Shown here piece by piece: positions 35,714-44,292 of a DNA stretch of 47,624 nt (position 1 is the stretch's first letter; every line of letters begins with the position of its first letter). The position numbers and the translations under genes are program-made. The stretch comes from Clostridia bacterium (GTDB lineage: Bacteria; Bacillota; Clostridia; Oscillospirales; CAG-272), in contig JAFUQQ010000046.1 of assembly GCA_017472285.1 (NCBI GenBank), positions 1-47,624 on the forward strand. The letters are read 5' to 3'. The notes beneath the pieces are model-generated. The model saw nothing but the letters and a program-made list of their open reading frames with translations. It was not told where the DNA came from and searched no databases.

Positions 35714-36862
35714 ATGGCAGAAAAAAAGAAAAAGAATGCCGTCGTTGCACCCGTTTCGGCAGAAGACAAGAAAAAAGCACTTGCAACGGCACTTTCTCAG
35801 ATCGAAAAGGATTTCGGTAAAGGTACCATCATGAAACTCGGCGAAAACGCGCATATGAGCGTGGAAGCTGTGCCTACAGGCTCTCTCACGCTTGACCTTG
35901 CGCTCGGCATCGGCGGTGTTCCGCGCGGCAGAATCGTTGAAATTTTCGGACCTGAATCTTCCGGTAAGACCACCGTTGCGCTCCATATCGCAGCAGAAGT
36001 GCAGAAGATCGGCGGTACGGCGGCGTTTATCGACGCGGAACACGCGCTCGATCCGATCTATGCCAAGGCACTCGGCGTGAATATCGATGAACTCCTCGTT
36101 TCCCAGCCCGACAGCGGCGAACAGGCTCTTGAAATTACGGATGCTCTCGTTCGTTCCGGTGCTGTGGAAGTTGTCGTTGTGGACTCCGTTGCGGCACTTG
36201 TTCCTCAGCAGGAAATTGACGGTGATATGGGATCCAGCCACGTCGGTCTTCAGGCAAGACTCATGAGCCAGGCACTCCGTAAGCTCTCCGGCTCCATTTC
36301 CAAGACCAATTGCGTCGTTATCTTCATCAACCAGCTCCGTGAAAAAGTCGGCGTGATGTACGGCAATCCCGAAACCACGACGGGCGGTCGCGCGCTGAAA
36401 TTCTATGCATCCGTCCGTATCGACGTACGTAAGGTTGAAAATCTCAAACAGGGCGATGAAGTTTACGGCAACCGCGTCAAATGTAAAGTCGTTAAAAATA
36501 AAGTCGCACCTCCCTTCCGTGTTGCTGAATTTGATATCATCTACGGCAAAGGCATTGCTAAAGCGGGGGAGATCGTGGATATCGCTATCGAACTCGGACT
36601 CATTCAAAAGAGCGGTTCATGGTTCTCCTATAACGGCGAAAAAGTAGCGCAAGGTAAGGAAAATACGAAAAAGGTGATTCTGGAAAATCCCGACTTGATG
36701 AAAGAACTTGAAGAAAAGATCAAGCTCCGCGGAAAAGATATCGATCTGACCGCAGACGATACGTATTCTCTCGATGAAGACGATGACGGCGGCGACAGTG
36801 ATGGCGGCGAAGACGGTGACGATTTCGATATCCGCCTTCTCGATATCGAAAACGATGACTAA
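35714..36862 (+). CDS. recA: Recombinase RecA
   Basis: A 382-residue RecA that forms filaments on single-stranded DNA for strand exchange and SOS signalling. Walker A is GPESSGKT (residues 79-86); the L1/L2 regions show [28 protein letters not shown] and [20 protein letters not shown]. The last 30 residues are strongly acidic ([16 protein letters not shown]). GAAAGGA lies upstream. I find no LexA-type GAAC-n4-GTTC box in the 43-base gap after gyrA. Placement next to gyrA suggests a gyrB-gyrA-recA-recX unit. Confidence 0.98.
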   Translation: MAEKKKKNAVVAPVSAEDKKKALATALSQIEKDFGKGTIMKLGENAHMSVEAVPTGSLTLDLALGIGGVPRGRIVEIFGPESSGKTTVALHIAAEVQKIGGTAAFIDAEHALDPIYAKALGVNIDELLVSQPDSGEQALEITDALVRSGAVEVVVVDSVAALVPQQEIDGDMGSSHVGLQARLMSQALRKLSGSISKTNCVVIFINQLREKVGVMYGNPETTTGGRALKFYASVRIDVRKVENLKQGDEVYGNRVKCKVVKNKVAPPFRVAEFDIIYGKGIAKAGEIVDIAIELGLIQKSGSWFSYNGEKVAQGKENTKKVILENPDLMKELEEKIKLRGKDIDLTADDTYSLDEDDDGGDSDGGEDGDDFDIRLLDIENDD

Positions 36863-36865
36863 TAT

Positions 36866-37513
36866 ATGAATATCTGCGTATATCAGATCCGTGCCGTCGC
36901 TGACGGCGCGGAAGCAGAGATATCCATTGAAATATCAAATGGCGGCGCGGAAACTCAGCATATCAAGGGCAAGGTTTCGGCAGCGATGCTTTCGGACCTT
37001 GCCCTTCCAGCATCTCTTAACGTGCCGCTCCCTCTGGATAGAAACCGTTGCGAAACGGTATTGCGATGCATGAAATTATATGCCGCGATCAAAAAAGGAA
37101 TCCATCTGCTCGGTTATGCCAAAAATACCCCCAAATCACTTCAAAACAAGCTGAAAATGAAAGGCTATCCTGCCGATATCGCGGAAGAAGCCGTCGCTTA
37201 TCTGGTCGAAAAAGGCTATATCCGCGAAAGCGATGACGCGCAGATCTTTGCTGAAAATCTCGCAAATCGTAAACTTTACGGGGAAAACCGTATCCGCAAA
37301 GAAATGTTCGCCAAAGGCTTTTCTTCCGATGTGATCCGCGAAACCATGGAGCTTCTTGATACGGATTTTGCGGAAATCTGTGCCGAACGTATCGAAAAAA
37401 TGGGCGGTCTTTCCCTCTTTAAAACGCTTGAAACAAAAAATAAAACCGTTGCCGCGCTCTTGCGTTACGGTTTTTCCTATGAAGATATCCGCGAGGCAAA
37501 GGATTTGCTTTAA
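36866..37513 (+). CDS. recX: Regulatory protein RecX
   Basis: A 215-residue RecX, a helical-repeat protein that inhibits RecA filaments. The helical modules show AIKKGIHLLGYAKNTPKSLQNKLKMKGYPADIAEEAVAYLVEKGYI and RIRKEMFAKGFSSDVI, followed by a third repeat ending GFSYEDIREAKDLL. It begins three bases after the recA stop with no clear ribosome site, so translation is probably coupled to recA. Confidence 0.92.
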   Translation: MNICVYQIRAVADGAEAEISIEISNGGAETQHIKGKVSAAMLSDLALPASLNVPLPLDRNRCETVLRCMKLYAAIKKGIHLLGYAKNTPKSLQNKLKMKGYPADIAEEAVAYLVEKGYIRESDDAQIFAENLANRKLYGENRIRKEMFAKGFSSDVIRETMELLDTDFAEICAERIEKMGGLSLFKTLETKNKTVAALLRYGFSYEDIREAKDLL

Positions 37514-37537
37514 ATACGTTTTCGCCCGACACCGAAG

Positions 37538-37651
37538 GTGTCATCCTTGAGCGTACTTTCGATACGAAAGGAGCGAAGGATCAGGGCGAAAGAGAAAGCT
37601 GTCTTTCCTGCGGGATCCTTCACGCCGCTTCGCTTTGTTCAAGGATGACAC
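37538..37651. repeat. Palindromic intergenic repeat with nested inverted arms (C-type)
   Basis: Most of the recX-pepV gap. Outer arms are GTGTCATCCTTGA (37538-37550) and TCAAGGATGACAC (37639-37651); inner arms GCGAAGGATC (about 37573-37582) and GATCCTTC (about 37612-37619) are nested inside. The CATCCTTGA-type sequence is seen between genes in many Firmicutes and is unrelated to the A and B repeats here. Confidence 0.7.
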
Positions 37652-37750
37652 GCAGGAGGGAGCTGTTCTTCCCTCTTATGCAGTCACCCCCCGTTTTAAA
37701 GTTTTCTCCGAAAAAGAAATAAACATCAAAAATGAAAGGAATCATCAGGT

Positions 37751-39142
37751 ATGAATACGAAAATCCATCAGTATATTGACGATCATGCAAATGAAATGGT
37801 CGACGTTCTTTCCACGCTCGTTGCGATTCCCAGCGTCAAAGGTGAACCCGAAGGCGATATGCCTTTCGGCAAAGAACCCGCAAAAGCACTCTGGAAAATG
37901 CTTGAGATCTGCGAAAATTACGGCTTTACCGTAAAAAATCATGAAAATTACGTCGGTACGATCGATATGTATACCGATAAAGAAACGCAGCTCGGCGTGC
38001 TTTGCCATCTCGACGTTGTTCCCGAGGGCACGACAGGCTGGGTAAATCCTCCCTATCAGCTTACTTTGTCTGACGGCAAGCTCTACGGCAGAGGTTCTTC
38101 CGATGATAAAGGTCCCGCCGTTGCCGTTCTTTTCGCTCTCCGCGCCATCAAGGAAAGCGGTATCGAACTTTCTAAAAACGTGCGTCTTCTCGTCGGTACG
38201 GATGAAGAATGCGGTTCTTCCGACCTTCGTTATTACCGCGCAAAAGAAGCACTTCCTCCTTACGTCTTCACACCCGATGCGACATATCCCGTTATTAATC
38301 TCGAAAAAGGCCGTATCTCCGGTAAATTTATCAAAACTATCGCGGCGGGCAGCGAAAAAACGATCGTTTCCGTCAAGGGCGGTGTGGCTGTCAATGCCGT
38401 TCCCGAAAAAGCGACCGCTGTCGTCAAAGGCTTTACAGCCGATGAACTTGATGCCGTGAAAGCGGCTCTCCCCGAAGATATTACGATGGATATTGAGATC
38501 ACGGGCGATACCGCAATGCTGACCGTTAACGGCAAAGCGGCACACGCTTCTGCTCCCCAGACGGGTAAAAACTCCGTGACAGCACTCATGAAAGTTATCG
38601 GAACGATGCAAACGGACGATGAAAGCGCAGCATTCTTTGCTTCCATTGCTAAAATTTTTGCTTATGGTGAATCAAACGGTGAATCTATGGGTATCAAAGC
38701 GCAGGATGAAAAATCGGGCGCGCTCACATTCGTTTTCAGCATGATCGATTATGAAAACGGTGCATTCTCGAGTGCATTTGATATCCGTTTCCCCATCTGT
38801 GAATGTGTGGCATCTGTCCGCGCAAAGATCGAAAATACCATTGCGACTGTCGGTCTTGATATGACCGATTTCAAGGGTGTTGAGCCCCATTACGTTGACG
38901 AAAACAGCGATTTCATCAAGACTCTCCTTTCCGTTTACACCGATTTCACGGGTGAAGAAGGCAAATGCCTTGCCATCGGTGGCGGCACATACGTTCACGG
39001 TATCGAAGGCGGTGTTGCGTTCGGCGCAGAATTTATCGGTGAGGACAACCACGTTCACGGTGCAAACGAATATATCTCCCTCGAAAAATTCATCCTCAAC
39101 GCCAAGATCTTCGCTGAGGCGATCTTGCGCATTTGCGGTTGA
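37751..39142 (+). CDS. pepV: M20 dipeptidase, PepV type
   Basis: A 463-residue zinc dipeptidase of family M20 that cleaves dipeptides in the cytoplasm. Two-metal ligands are the His and Asp of CHLDVVPEG, the Asp of SSDDKGP (bridging), the Glu pair of TDEECGSSD, the Asp of TPDATYP and the late His of GEDNHVHGANE. The middle part (about 180-380) is the lid and dimer-like domain typical of PepV. AAAGGA precedes the ATG. It is followed by an A-type repeat. Confidence 0.93.
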   Translation: MNTKIHQYIDDHANEMVDVLSTLVAIPSVKGEPEGDMPFGKEPAKALWKMLEICENYGFTVKNHENYVGTIDMYTDKETQLGVLCHLDVVPEGTTGWVNPPYQLTLSDGKLYGRGSSDDKGPAVAVLFALRAIKESGIELSKNVRLLVGTDEECGSSDLRYYRAKEALPPYVFTPDATYPVINLEKGRISGKFIKTIAAGSEKTIVSVKGGVAVNAVPEKATAVVKGFTADELDAVKAALPEDITMDIEITGDTAMLTVNGKAAHASAPQTGKNSVTALMKVIGTMQTDDESAAFFASIAKIFAYGESNGESMGIKAQDEKSGALTFVFSMIDYENGAFSSAFDIRFPICECVASVRAKIENTIATVGLDMTDFKGVEPHYVDENSDFIKTLLSVYTDFTGEEGKCLAIGGGTYVHGIEGGVAFGAEFIGEDNHVHGANEYISLEKFILNAKIFAEAILRICG

Positions 39143-39161
39143 GGCTCTGCCTCAAACTCCG

Positions 39162-39240
39162 CTCAAGGAAACTTTTTAAAAAAAGTTTCCTTGAGAAACC
39201 TTCAAAAACTTTTATTTGTGGTGCATGGATATGATGTTCT
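39162..39240 (-). repeat. Half A-type structured repeat, R4
   Basis: A hairpin CTCAAGGAAACTTTTT/AAAAAGTTTCCTTGAG (39162-39194) is followed by CCTTCAAAAACTTTTATTTGTGGTGCAT, the reverse complement of the right arm of R1 and R3. So this is half an element, in the opposite orientation to R1-R3 relative to the downstream gene. Confidence 0.7.
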
Positions 39241-39286
39241 GTGCAACTCATAAAATATTTTTATATATCAAACAGGACAAAAAATT

Positions 39287-41005
39287 ATGAATTACTCCTA
39301 TATTATTCACACCCCCGAAAGAAATATTACGGTGATGGAAAACGTCGATCCCTTCGTGAAATCGGGTGATATGACAGTCGAAAAAGACGGTTTTACTTTC
39401 CGCGTGACAAGTGAGATCAAGAACGGATATACCGTGACGGAGATCACTGTTTCTTCCGAAGACGAAAAAGAAGCTTATTTGTCGCTTTATGGCGAAGGCG
39501 ATGCGGATCTCGTATCGTTCAGCGGTCTGCGTACCCATGAGCGTATCTTCCGTCAGAGTCCGCATGACGTGACGCGTTATCATTTCAAGATGCAGAGAGG
39601 TGCGATTCCGATGGTGACTGCTATCCTGGATGATTATACCGCGCTTTTTGTTTCGGATAATCCCTCTTATTTTGATAACGCGACCACACAGCATATCAAT
39701 CCCGAAGAACATTATTTTTATCTTTCCTCAGGTGATAAGGGTGGTGCGCCCAACCATCCAAAGAGCGACCATTTCGACCCGATTTTTCATAAAATTGATA
39801 AAGATCATCCGCATACGTTCCGCTTCGTTGCGTTTAAATCCCACTCCAAAACGCTCAAACCGATCCGTCGCGACGTTTTCCGTATGATCGAAAAGGTATG
39901 GGGCACGGGCAGTGATTCCCATTACCGCGCGATGTGTTTTGCGAGCAATTATATGCACATCCGTAAGAATGAAACGGGCAGAAGCGATAAATGGATCGTT
40001 GCGGGAATCGAATATGCGAATACACAGTATTTCCGTGATTCGTTCTATCAGACGATGATTATGGATGAATATATGCAGGAACAGAGCTATCGTGCGCTTG
40101 ATTATGAGTTCACAGAAGCGGAAAATCCGATGGTTTATCTCATCTGGTCGTACAGAATCCTCAAAAACGGCAAGGAATTTAATAAAAAGAGAGCCGATCA
40201 GGCATTTAAGACCGTGATTGAATGTATGGACAAGTTCACGGCGGACGGCGGTTATTATCCGAATTGCCGTGAGGATGGTTCTTTCCGAAATTGGTTTGAT
40301 ATTTGTTGCTATGAATTGGACGATATTGATGCTTATAATCAGGGACTCCTCGTTTGTGCGCTCGAAGCGGCAAAACGCCTTGGTTACGATATCGGTAACA
40401 GAAAAGAAAAAGCACTTGCGCGTTACAAATCTCTTTTCAACGGTGAATATATCCCGATGAGCGAGAAAAAGCAGTTCCTTGCGCTTGACGTTACGGTCGG
40501 CGAAGTGCTTTACTATATGCTTTTCGACGAGCTTTTCATTCCGGATGAAATGGTGGAAAAGACCTATCGCAGAATTTGCGACAGCGAGGCAAAGACACCT
40601 TACGGTCTGAAGATCGTTTCCGCGCCCGACGGCACGTATCTCCCCGTTGAAGCATTCGGTCTGAACGGTTACGTTCACGAAGGTTTTGATACGATTGAAA
40701 CGGGCAGATATGCAAACGGCGGCTCGTATCACGTTTATGAAATGCTTTTCCATATCGCCTCATATCTCCACGGTATTCCCGATGCGGAAAAGAATATGAC
40801 CGAAAGACTCATGATCGACCTCAATTTTGACGGTGCAACGCACGAATATATGCACACCGTACTTGGCAAGGGTGTCAAGGCAAATCAGGGCTGGAACGCT
40901 TCTATTTACGCGATCTGGGATGAGCTTATCAAGCGCGGCAGAGCGACGGATGCTTTCTTCAAGGCTGCCGATGCCAAGATGGAAACCATCGAGGGCGATG
41001 ATTGA
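39287..41005 (+). CDS. Uncharacterised protein, candidate six-hairpin glycosidase (paralog 1)
   Basis: A 572-residue protein I cannot assign to a named family. The N-terminal 190 residues look like a beta-sandwich (short alternating strands, with a SDNPSYFDNATTQHINPEE ... YLSSGDKGGAPN block). From about 205 on it is helical, with VWGTGSDSHYRAMCFASNYMHIRKNE, WIVAGIEYANTQYFRDSFYQTMI, YNQGLLVCALEAAKRLGYD and ANQGWNASIYAIWDEL. The YNQGLL-ALEAAKRLG and RDSF patterns resemble (alpha/alpha)6 barrels of glycoside hydrolases such as GH63, GH15 or GH78. Catalytic acids cannot be named with confidence. There is no signal peptide. It is followed after 45 bases by a close paralog. Confidence 0.7.
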   Translation: MNYSYIIHTPERNITVMENVDPFVKSGDMTVEKDGFTFRVTSEIKNGYTVTEITVSSEDEKEAYLSLYGEGDADLVSFSGLRTHERIFRQSPHDVTRYHFKMQRGAIPMVTAILDDYTALFVSDNPSYFDNATTQHINPEEHYFYLSSGDKGGAPNHPKSDHFDPIFHKIDKDHPHTFRFVAFKSHSKTLKPIRRDVFRMIEKVWGTGSDSHYRAMCFASNYMHIRKNETGRSDKWIVAGIEYANTQYFRDSFYQTMIMDEYMQEQSYRALDYEFTEAENPMVYLIWSYRILKNGKEFNKKRADQAFKTVIECMDKFTADGGYYPNCREDGSFRNWFDICCYELDDIDAYNQGLLVCALEAAKRLGYDIGNRKEKALARYKSLFNGEYIPMSEKKQFLALDVTVGEVLYYMLFDELFIPDEMVEKTYRRICDSEAKTPYGLKIVSAPDGTYLPVEAFGLNGYVHEGFDTIETGRYANGGSYHVYEMLFHIASYLHGIPDAEKNMTERLMIDLNFDGATHEYMHTVLGKGVKANQGWNASIYAIWDELIKRGRATDAFFKAADAKMETIEGDD

Positions 41006-41050
41006 ATAAACATAAAATTTCGGCAACACGCCGATCAAGAGGAACGCAAT

Positions 41051-42742
41051 ATGAAATACGGTTTTGTTTTACATACACCCGAAAAGAATATTTCCGTTTG
41101 CTCGCTCGAAGAACAAAAAACGGTGAAAATTTCACCGTTTTTTGTGCATACAGAGTGTTCGGAGCAAGGCAAATACAAAATTTTTGAGATTACGGTTTCT
41201 TCCGATGAAGAAAAAGACGTTTATCTTTCGCTGATGGGTGAAGGCGATGCGGAATTTTATTCTTTTAACGGTCTTTGCACGGAAGAACGCATCTTCCGTC
41301 AGAGTCCGCACGATCCCGCAAATTATCATTTCAAAATGGAAAAGAGCGCTGTACCGATGGTGGTGGCGATCAAGGACGGCAAAGCGGATATCTTTATTTC
41401 GGATAATCCTTCTTATTTTGATAACGCGACCACACAGCATATCATTCCCGAAGAAAATCGTTTTTATCTTTCCTCGGGCGATAAGGGCGGCGCGCCGAAT
41501 TATCCCGAAAGCGAGGAGTTCGGACCTATTTTTCACAAAATAGGCGGAGAAAAGACACATACCTTCCGTTTTATCGCATTTAAGGCAGCTGTCAGCGACC
41601 TCAAAGGTATCCGCAGAGAAGCCTTTCTTGCCATCGAAAAAGTCTGGGGTACAGGAAGCGATTCTCATTACCGCGCGATGTGTTTTGCAAGCAATTATAT
41701 GCACATCCGCAAAAATGAAACGAAAATCAGTGATAAATGGGTCGTTGCGGGCATCGAATACGGCAATACGCAATATTTCCGTGATGCATTTTATCAATCG
41801 ATGATCCTTGATGGAGAAATGCAGGAGCAGAGCTATCTGGCTCTCGATTATGATTTTCTGGAAGCGGAAAATCCGCTGATCTATCTCATCTGGTCATACC
41901 GTATCTTTAAAAACGGAAAAAGTTACAATCGTAAACGCACCGATTGGGCATTTGAAACGGTCATCCAAGGTATGGAAAAATTTGAACCGCATGATTCTTA
42001 TTATCCCAATTCCAAGGAAGGCGGAGATTTCCGCTGTTGGTTCGATACTTGTGCTTTTGACAGGGATGATGCCGATCTTTATAATCAGGGCTTGCTCGTC
42101 TGTGCTTTGGAATCGGCAAAACGGCTCGGCTATGACGTTGGCGACAGAAAAGAAAAAGCTCTCCGAAAATATCATTCCCTTTTTAACGGAACATATTTCC
42201 CTCTGAGTCAGAAAAAACAATGTCTGGCACTCGATTTCACCGTTGGCGAAGTGCTTTATTATCTGCTTTTTGAAGAACTTTTCATCGATCAGACGATGTT
42301 TGAAAAGAGCTACCGCAAGGTTTGTGACAGTCCTGCAAAAACAAAATACGGCATCAAGATCGTTGCGGCAGAGGACGGTTCATATGCACCGCTTGATACG
42401 TTCAAATCGGGCGATTATCTTTATTACGGCTATGCGACGATGGATGTCGGACGCTATCAGAACGGCGGCTCATGGCATCTTTATGAAATGCTTTTCCATA
42501 TCGCAGGTTATCTCCACGGTATGCCCGATGCCGAACAGAATCTCATCGACCGCCTTCTGATCGACCTCGATTACGGCGGCGCAACCTATGAATATATGCA
42601 TACGATCCGCGGCAACGGCGTGAAAGCCAATCAAGGCTGGAACGCATCGATCTATGCGATCTGGGAAGAACTGATCCGCAGAGGAAAAGCAAACGATGCT
42701 TTCTTCCAAGCGGCTGACGCGAAAATTGCATCACTTGGATAA
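41051..42742 (+). CDS. Uncharacterised protein, candidate six-hairpin glycosidase (paralog 2)
   Basis: A 563-residue tandem paralog of the preceding protein, similar over its full length. The strongest conservation is in VWGTGSDSHYRAMCFASNYMHIRKNET, the SDNPSYFDNATTQHI-PEE block, SSGDKGGAPN, FRDAFYQSMI, YNQGLLVCALESAKRLGYD and GVKANQGWNASIYAIWEEL. Divergence is highest in the first 60 residues and around 265-330. A GAGGAA site precedes the ATG. No signal peptide is seen. The two copies may have different sugar specificities or form a heteromer; both are inference. Confidence 0.7.
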   Translation: MKYGFVLHTPEKNISVCSLEEQKTVKISPFFVHTECSEQGKYKIFEITVSSDEEKDVYLSLMGEGDAEFYSFNGLCTEERIFRQSPHDPANYHFKMEKSAVPMVVAIKDGKADIFISDNPSYFDNATTQHIIPEENRFYLSSGDKGGAPNYPESEEFGPIFHKIGGEKTHTFRFIAFKAAVSDLKGIRREAFLAIEKVWGTGSDSHYRAMCFASNYMHIRKNETKISDKWVVAGIEYGNTQYFRDAFYQSMILDGEMQEQSYLALDYDFLEAENPLIYLIWSYRIFKNGKSYNRKRTDWAFETVIQGMEKFEPHDSYYPNSKEGGDFRCWFDTCAFDRDDADLYNQGLLVCALESAKRLGYDVGDRKEKALRKYHSLFNGTYFPLSQKKQCLALDFTVGEVLYYLLFEELFIDQTMFEKSYRKVCDSPAKTKYGIKIVAAEDGSYAPLDTFKSGDYLYYGYATMDVGRYQNGGSWHLYEMLFHIAGYLHGMPDAEQNLIDRLLIDLDYGGATYEYMHTIRGNGVKANQGWNASIYAIWEELIRRGKANDAFFQAADAKIASLG

Positions 42743-42766
42743 TATACAGAAAGGAACTTTCAAAAA

Positions 42767-43591
42767 ATGCTCAAATATTATCAGAATTTACATACACATT
42801 CGACTTATTGCGACGGTAAAGACAGCGTGGAAGGTATGATTCAGAGCGCGATCGCGCAAGGTTTTGATTCCGTCGGTTTTTCGGGTCATTCCTATATGTA
42901 TTACGCACCCGATCATTCCATGTCTCTCGCGGGTACGGAAGAATATATCAAAGAAGTCCATGCCATGAAAGAAAAATACAAAGACAAGATCGATATTTTC
43001 TGCGGTCTGGAATTTGATATGTATTCCACCGATATTGATTTTTCCCGTTATGAATATATGATCGGTACGGCGCATTATCTTCTGATCGACGGCAAACAGG
43101 TTGGTTTTGATCGTACTGCTCCCGTTGTTGCAGGTATTATCAACGATTATTTCGGCGGCGACGGCATGAAATACGCGAAAATGTATTATGAAACGCTGGC
43201 ACAGCTTCCGAATTTCGGTAAATTTGATATCCTCGGACACGCCGATCTCATCTGCAAATTCTCCGAAAAAGAGAATTTCTTCGATGAATCCGATCCCACA
43301 TATCAGAAATATGCCAAAGATGCCATTGATGCCCTGACGGGTAAAATTCCGATTTTTGAAGTCAATACGGGTGCGATCTCCAGAGGCTATCGTACCACTC
43401 CTTATCCCTCTCCGTTCCTTCTGAAACATTTCAAGGAACGCGGTTGGAATGCGACCATCAGCTCCGATTGCCATGACGCACGTTTCCTGAAACAAAGTTT
43501 CGATTCTTCTGCGGAATTGCTCAAAGCGGCAGGTTTCCGTGAGATCTACGTCCTCAAAAAAGACGGTTTCAAAGCGATTCCTTTGGATTAA
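42767..43591 (+). CDS. PHP-domain phosphatase, histidinol-phosphatase-like
   Basis: A 274-residue PHP-fold metallo-phosphoesterase. The family motifs are LHTHSTYCDG at the N terminus, FSGHSY, GLEFD, IGTAHYL, GHADLI and SSDCHDA near the end, which bind three metal ions. HisK/HisJ-type histidinol phosphatases have this length and order, but no other his gene is near, so another phosphoester substrate is possible. It is 24 bases after the tandem paralogs with a GAAAGGAA site, probably cotranscribed with them. Confidence 0.83.
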   Translation: MLKYYQNLHTHSTYCDGKDSVEGMIQSAIAQGFDSVGFSGHSYMYYAPDHSMSLAGTEEYIKEVHAMKEKYKDKIDIFCGLEFDMYSTDIDFSRYEYMIGTAHYLLIDGKQVGFDRTAPVVAGIINDYFGGDGMKYAKMYYETLAQLPNFGKFDILGHADLICKFSEKENFFDESDPTYQKYAKDAIDALTGKIPIFEVNTGAISRGYRTTPYPSPFLLKHFKERGWNATISSDCHDARFLKQSFDSSAELLKAAGFREIYVLKKDGFKAIPLD

Positions 43592-43604
43592 ATATCAAAT
43601 ATAG

Positions 43605-43632
43605 CGGGCGGAAAACTCCGCCCGTTTCTTAT
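43605..43632 (+). terminator. Terminator after the PHP gene
   Basis: CGGGCGGA pairs with TCCGCCCG around a four-base loop, followed by TTTCTTATAT, 13 bases after the PHP stop. Confidence 0.8.
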
Positions 43633-43647
43633 ATATAAAATCTGTTT

Positions 43648-43744
43648 CTGATAAAGTCAGAGGTCACATAGGGGTGCAGGCACAGCCTGCCATTTCTTTT
43701 TGTGAGTTTTTCGCTTTTTCTTTTTGCAAAGAAAAAGCGAAAAA
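43648..43744 (+). repeat. Structured intergenic repeat, B-type copy B4
   Basis: Between the convergent PHP and VanZ genes. It contains the reversed core GATAAAGTCAGAGGTCACA and a 17-bp hairpin TTTTTCGCTTTTTCTTT against its complement (43707-43744). A GCAGGC/GCCTGC inverted pair lies at about 43677-43691. Unlike B1-B3 no start codon follows the hairpin. Confidence 0.72.
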
Positions 43745-43776
43745 GACTCCGAAATCAATCGGAGCCTTTTTTTATT
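43745..43776. terminator. Terminator between convergent genes
   Basis: GACTCCGA and TCGGAGCC form the stem with a six-base loop. Seven T residues follow on the plus strand and a T-rich tract follows on the minus strand, so it can serve both the upstream plus-strand transcript and the VanZ-rny transcript. Confidence 0.8.
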
Positions 43777-43805
43777 TAAGAGGAATAAAGAATGAATTTG
43801 CGGGA

Positions 43806-44276
43806 TTAAACGGTTGCTTTGATTTGACGATGCAAGGTATATTTTGAGATAAGCTTATAAAATGCATATCCCAAAACCATTCCGCAGAAATAAAGTATAA
43901 TATCGTCAATATCAAAACTGCCGACCTTGAAAACCAATTGACAAATTTCTATAACGAAAAAACAAGGTATTAAAGTCAGTGTTGTTTTAAATGATTTGAA
44001 TTTGTCAAAGCAAAGGGGCATCAATGTTCCTAATGGGAGGAACAGGAGAATATTTTGCGCGATTTGAAGCAAAACGTATTGAATTTCGAGCCGTCCTTGC
44101 GTCAGAAAATAGATATATTCTCCGAATGTTGCAAAAGGAACGATATTGGAAAATCGTTGAATATATTGAACCAAAGAAAGCGTAGAAACAGGTCTGTTAT
44201 ACAAAAACAAGGCGAAAATCATGAAAAGTACATAAATGCCAAGCATTATTTTAAAAATAAAACGTGTTTTTTTCAT
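43806..44276 (-). CDS. VanZ-like membrane protein
   Basis: A 156-residue VanZ-family membrane protein with four predicted transmembrane segments (about 8-27, 63-84, 92-112 and 118-140). Family marks are FSNIVPFATFGEYI, QNILLFLPLG and GSFDIDDIILYFCGMVLGY. VanZ of Enterococcus gives teicoplanin resistance, but most chromosomal members have no known resistance role. The ATG has a GAGGT site and lies 17 bases after the rny stop, so it is probably cotranscribed with rny. Confidence 0.85.
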   Translation of the reverse strand: MKKTRFIFKIMLGIYVLFMIFALFLYNRPVSTLSLVQYIQRFSNIVPFATFGEYIYFLTQGRLEIQYVLLQIAQNILLFLPLGTLMPLCFDKFKSFKTTLTLIPCFFVIEICQLVFKVGSFDIDDIILYFCGMVLGYAFYKLISKYTLHRQIKATV

Positions 44277-44292
44277 GTGTTACCTCACTTTA

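Noticed and set aside
43806..44276. VanZ-like gene as a glycopeptide resistance determinant
   Set aside because: Most chromosomal VanZ-family proteins have no resistance role, and no other van gene is nearby.
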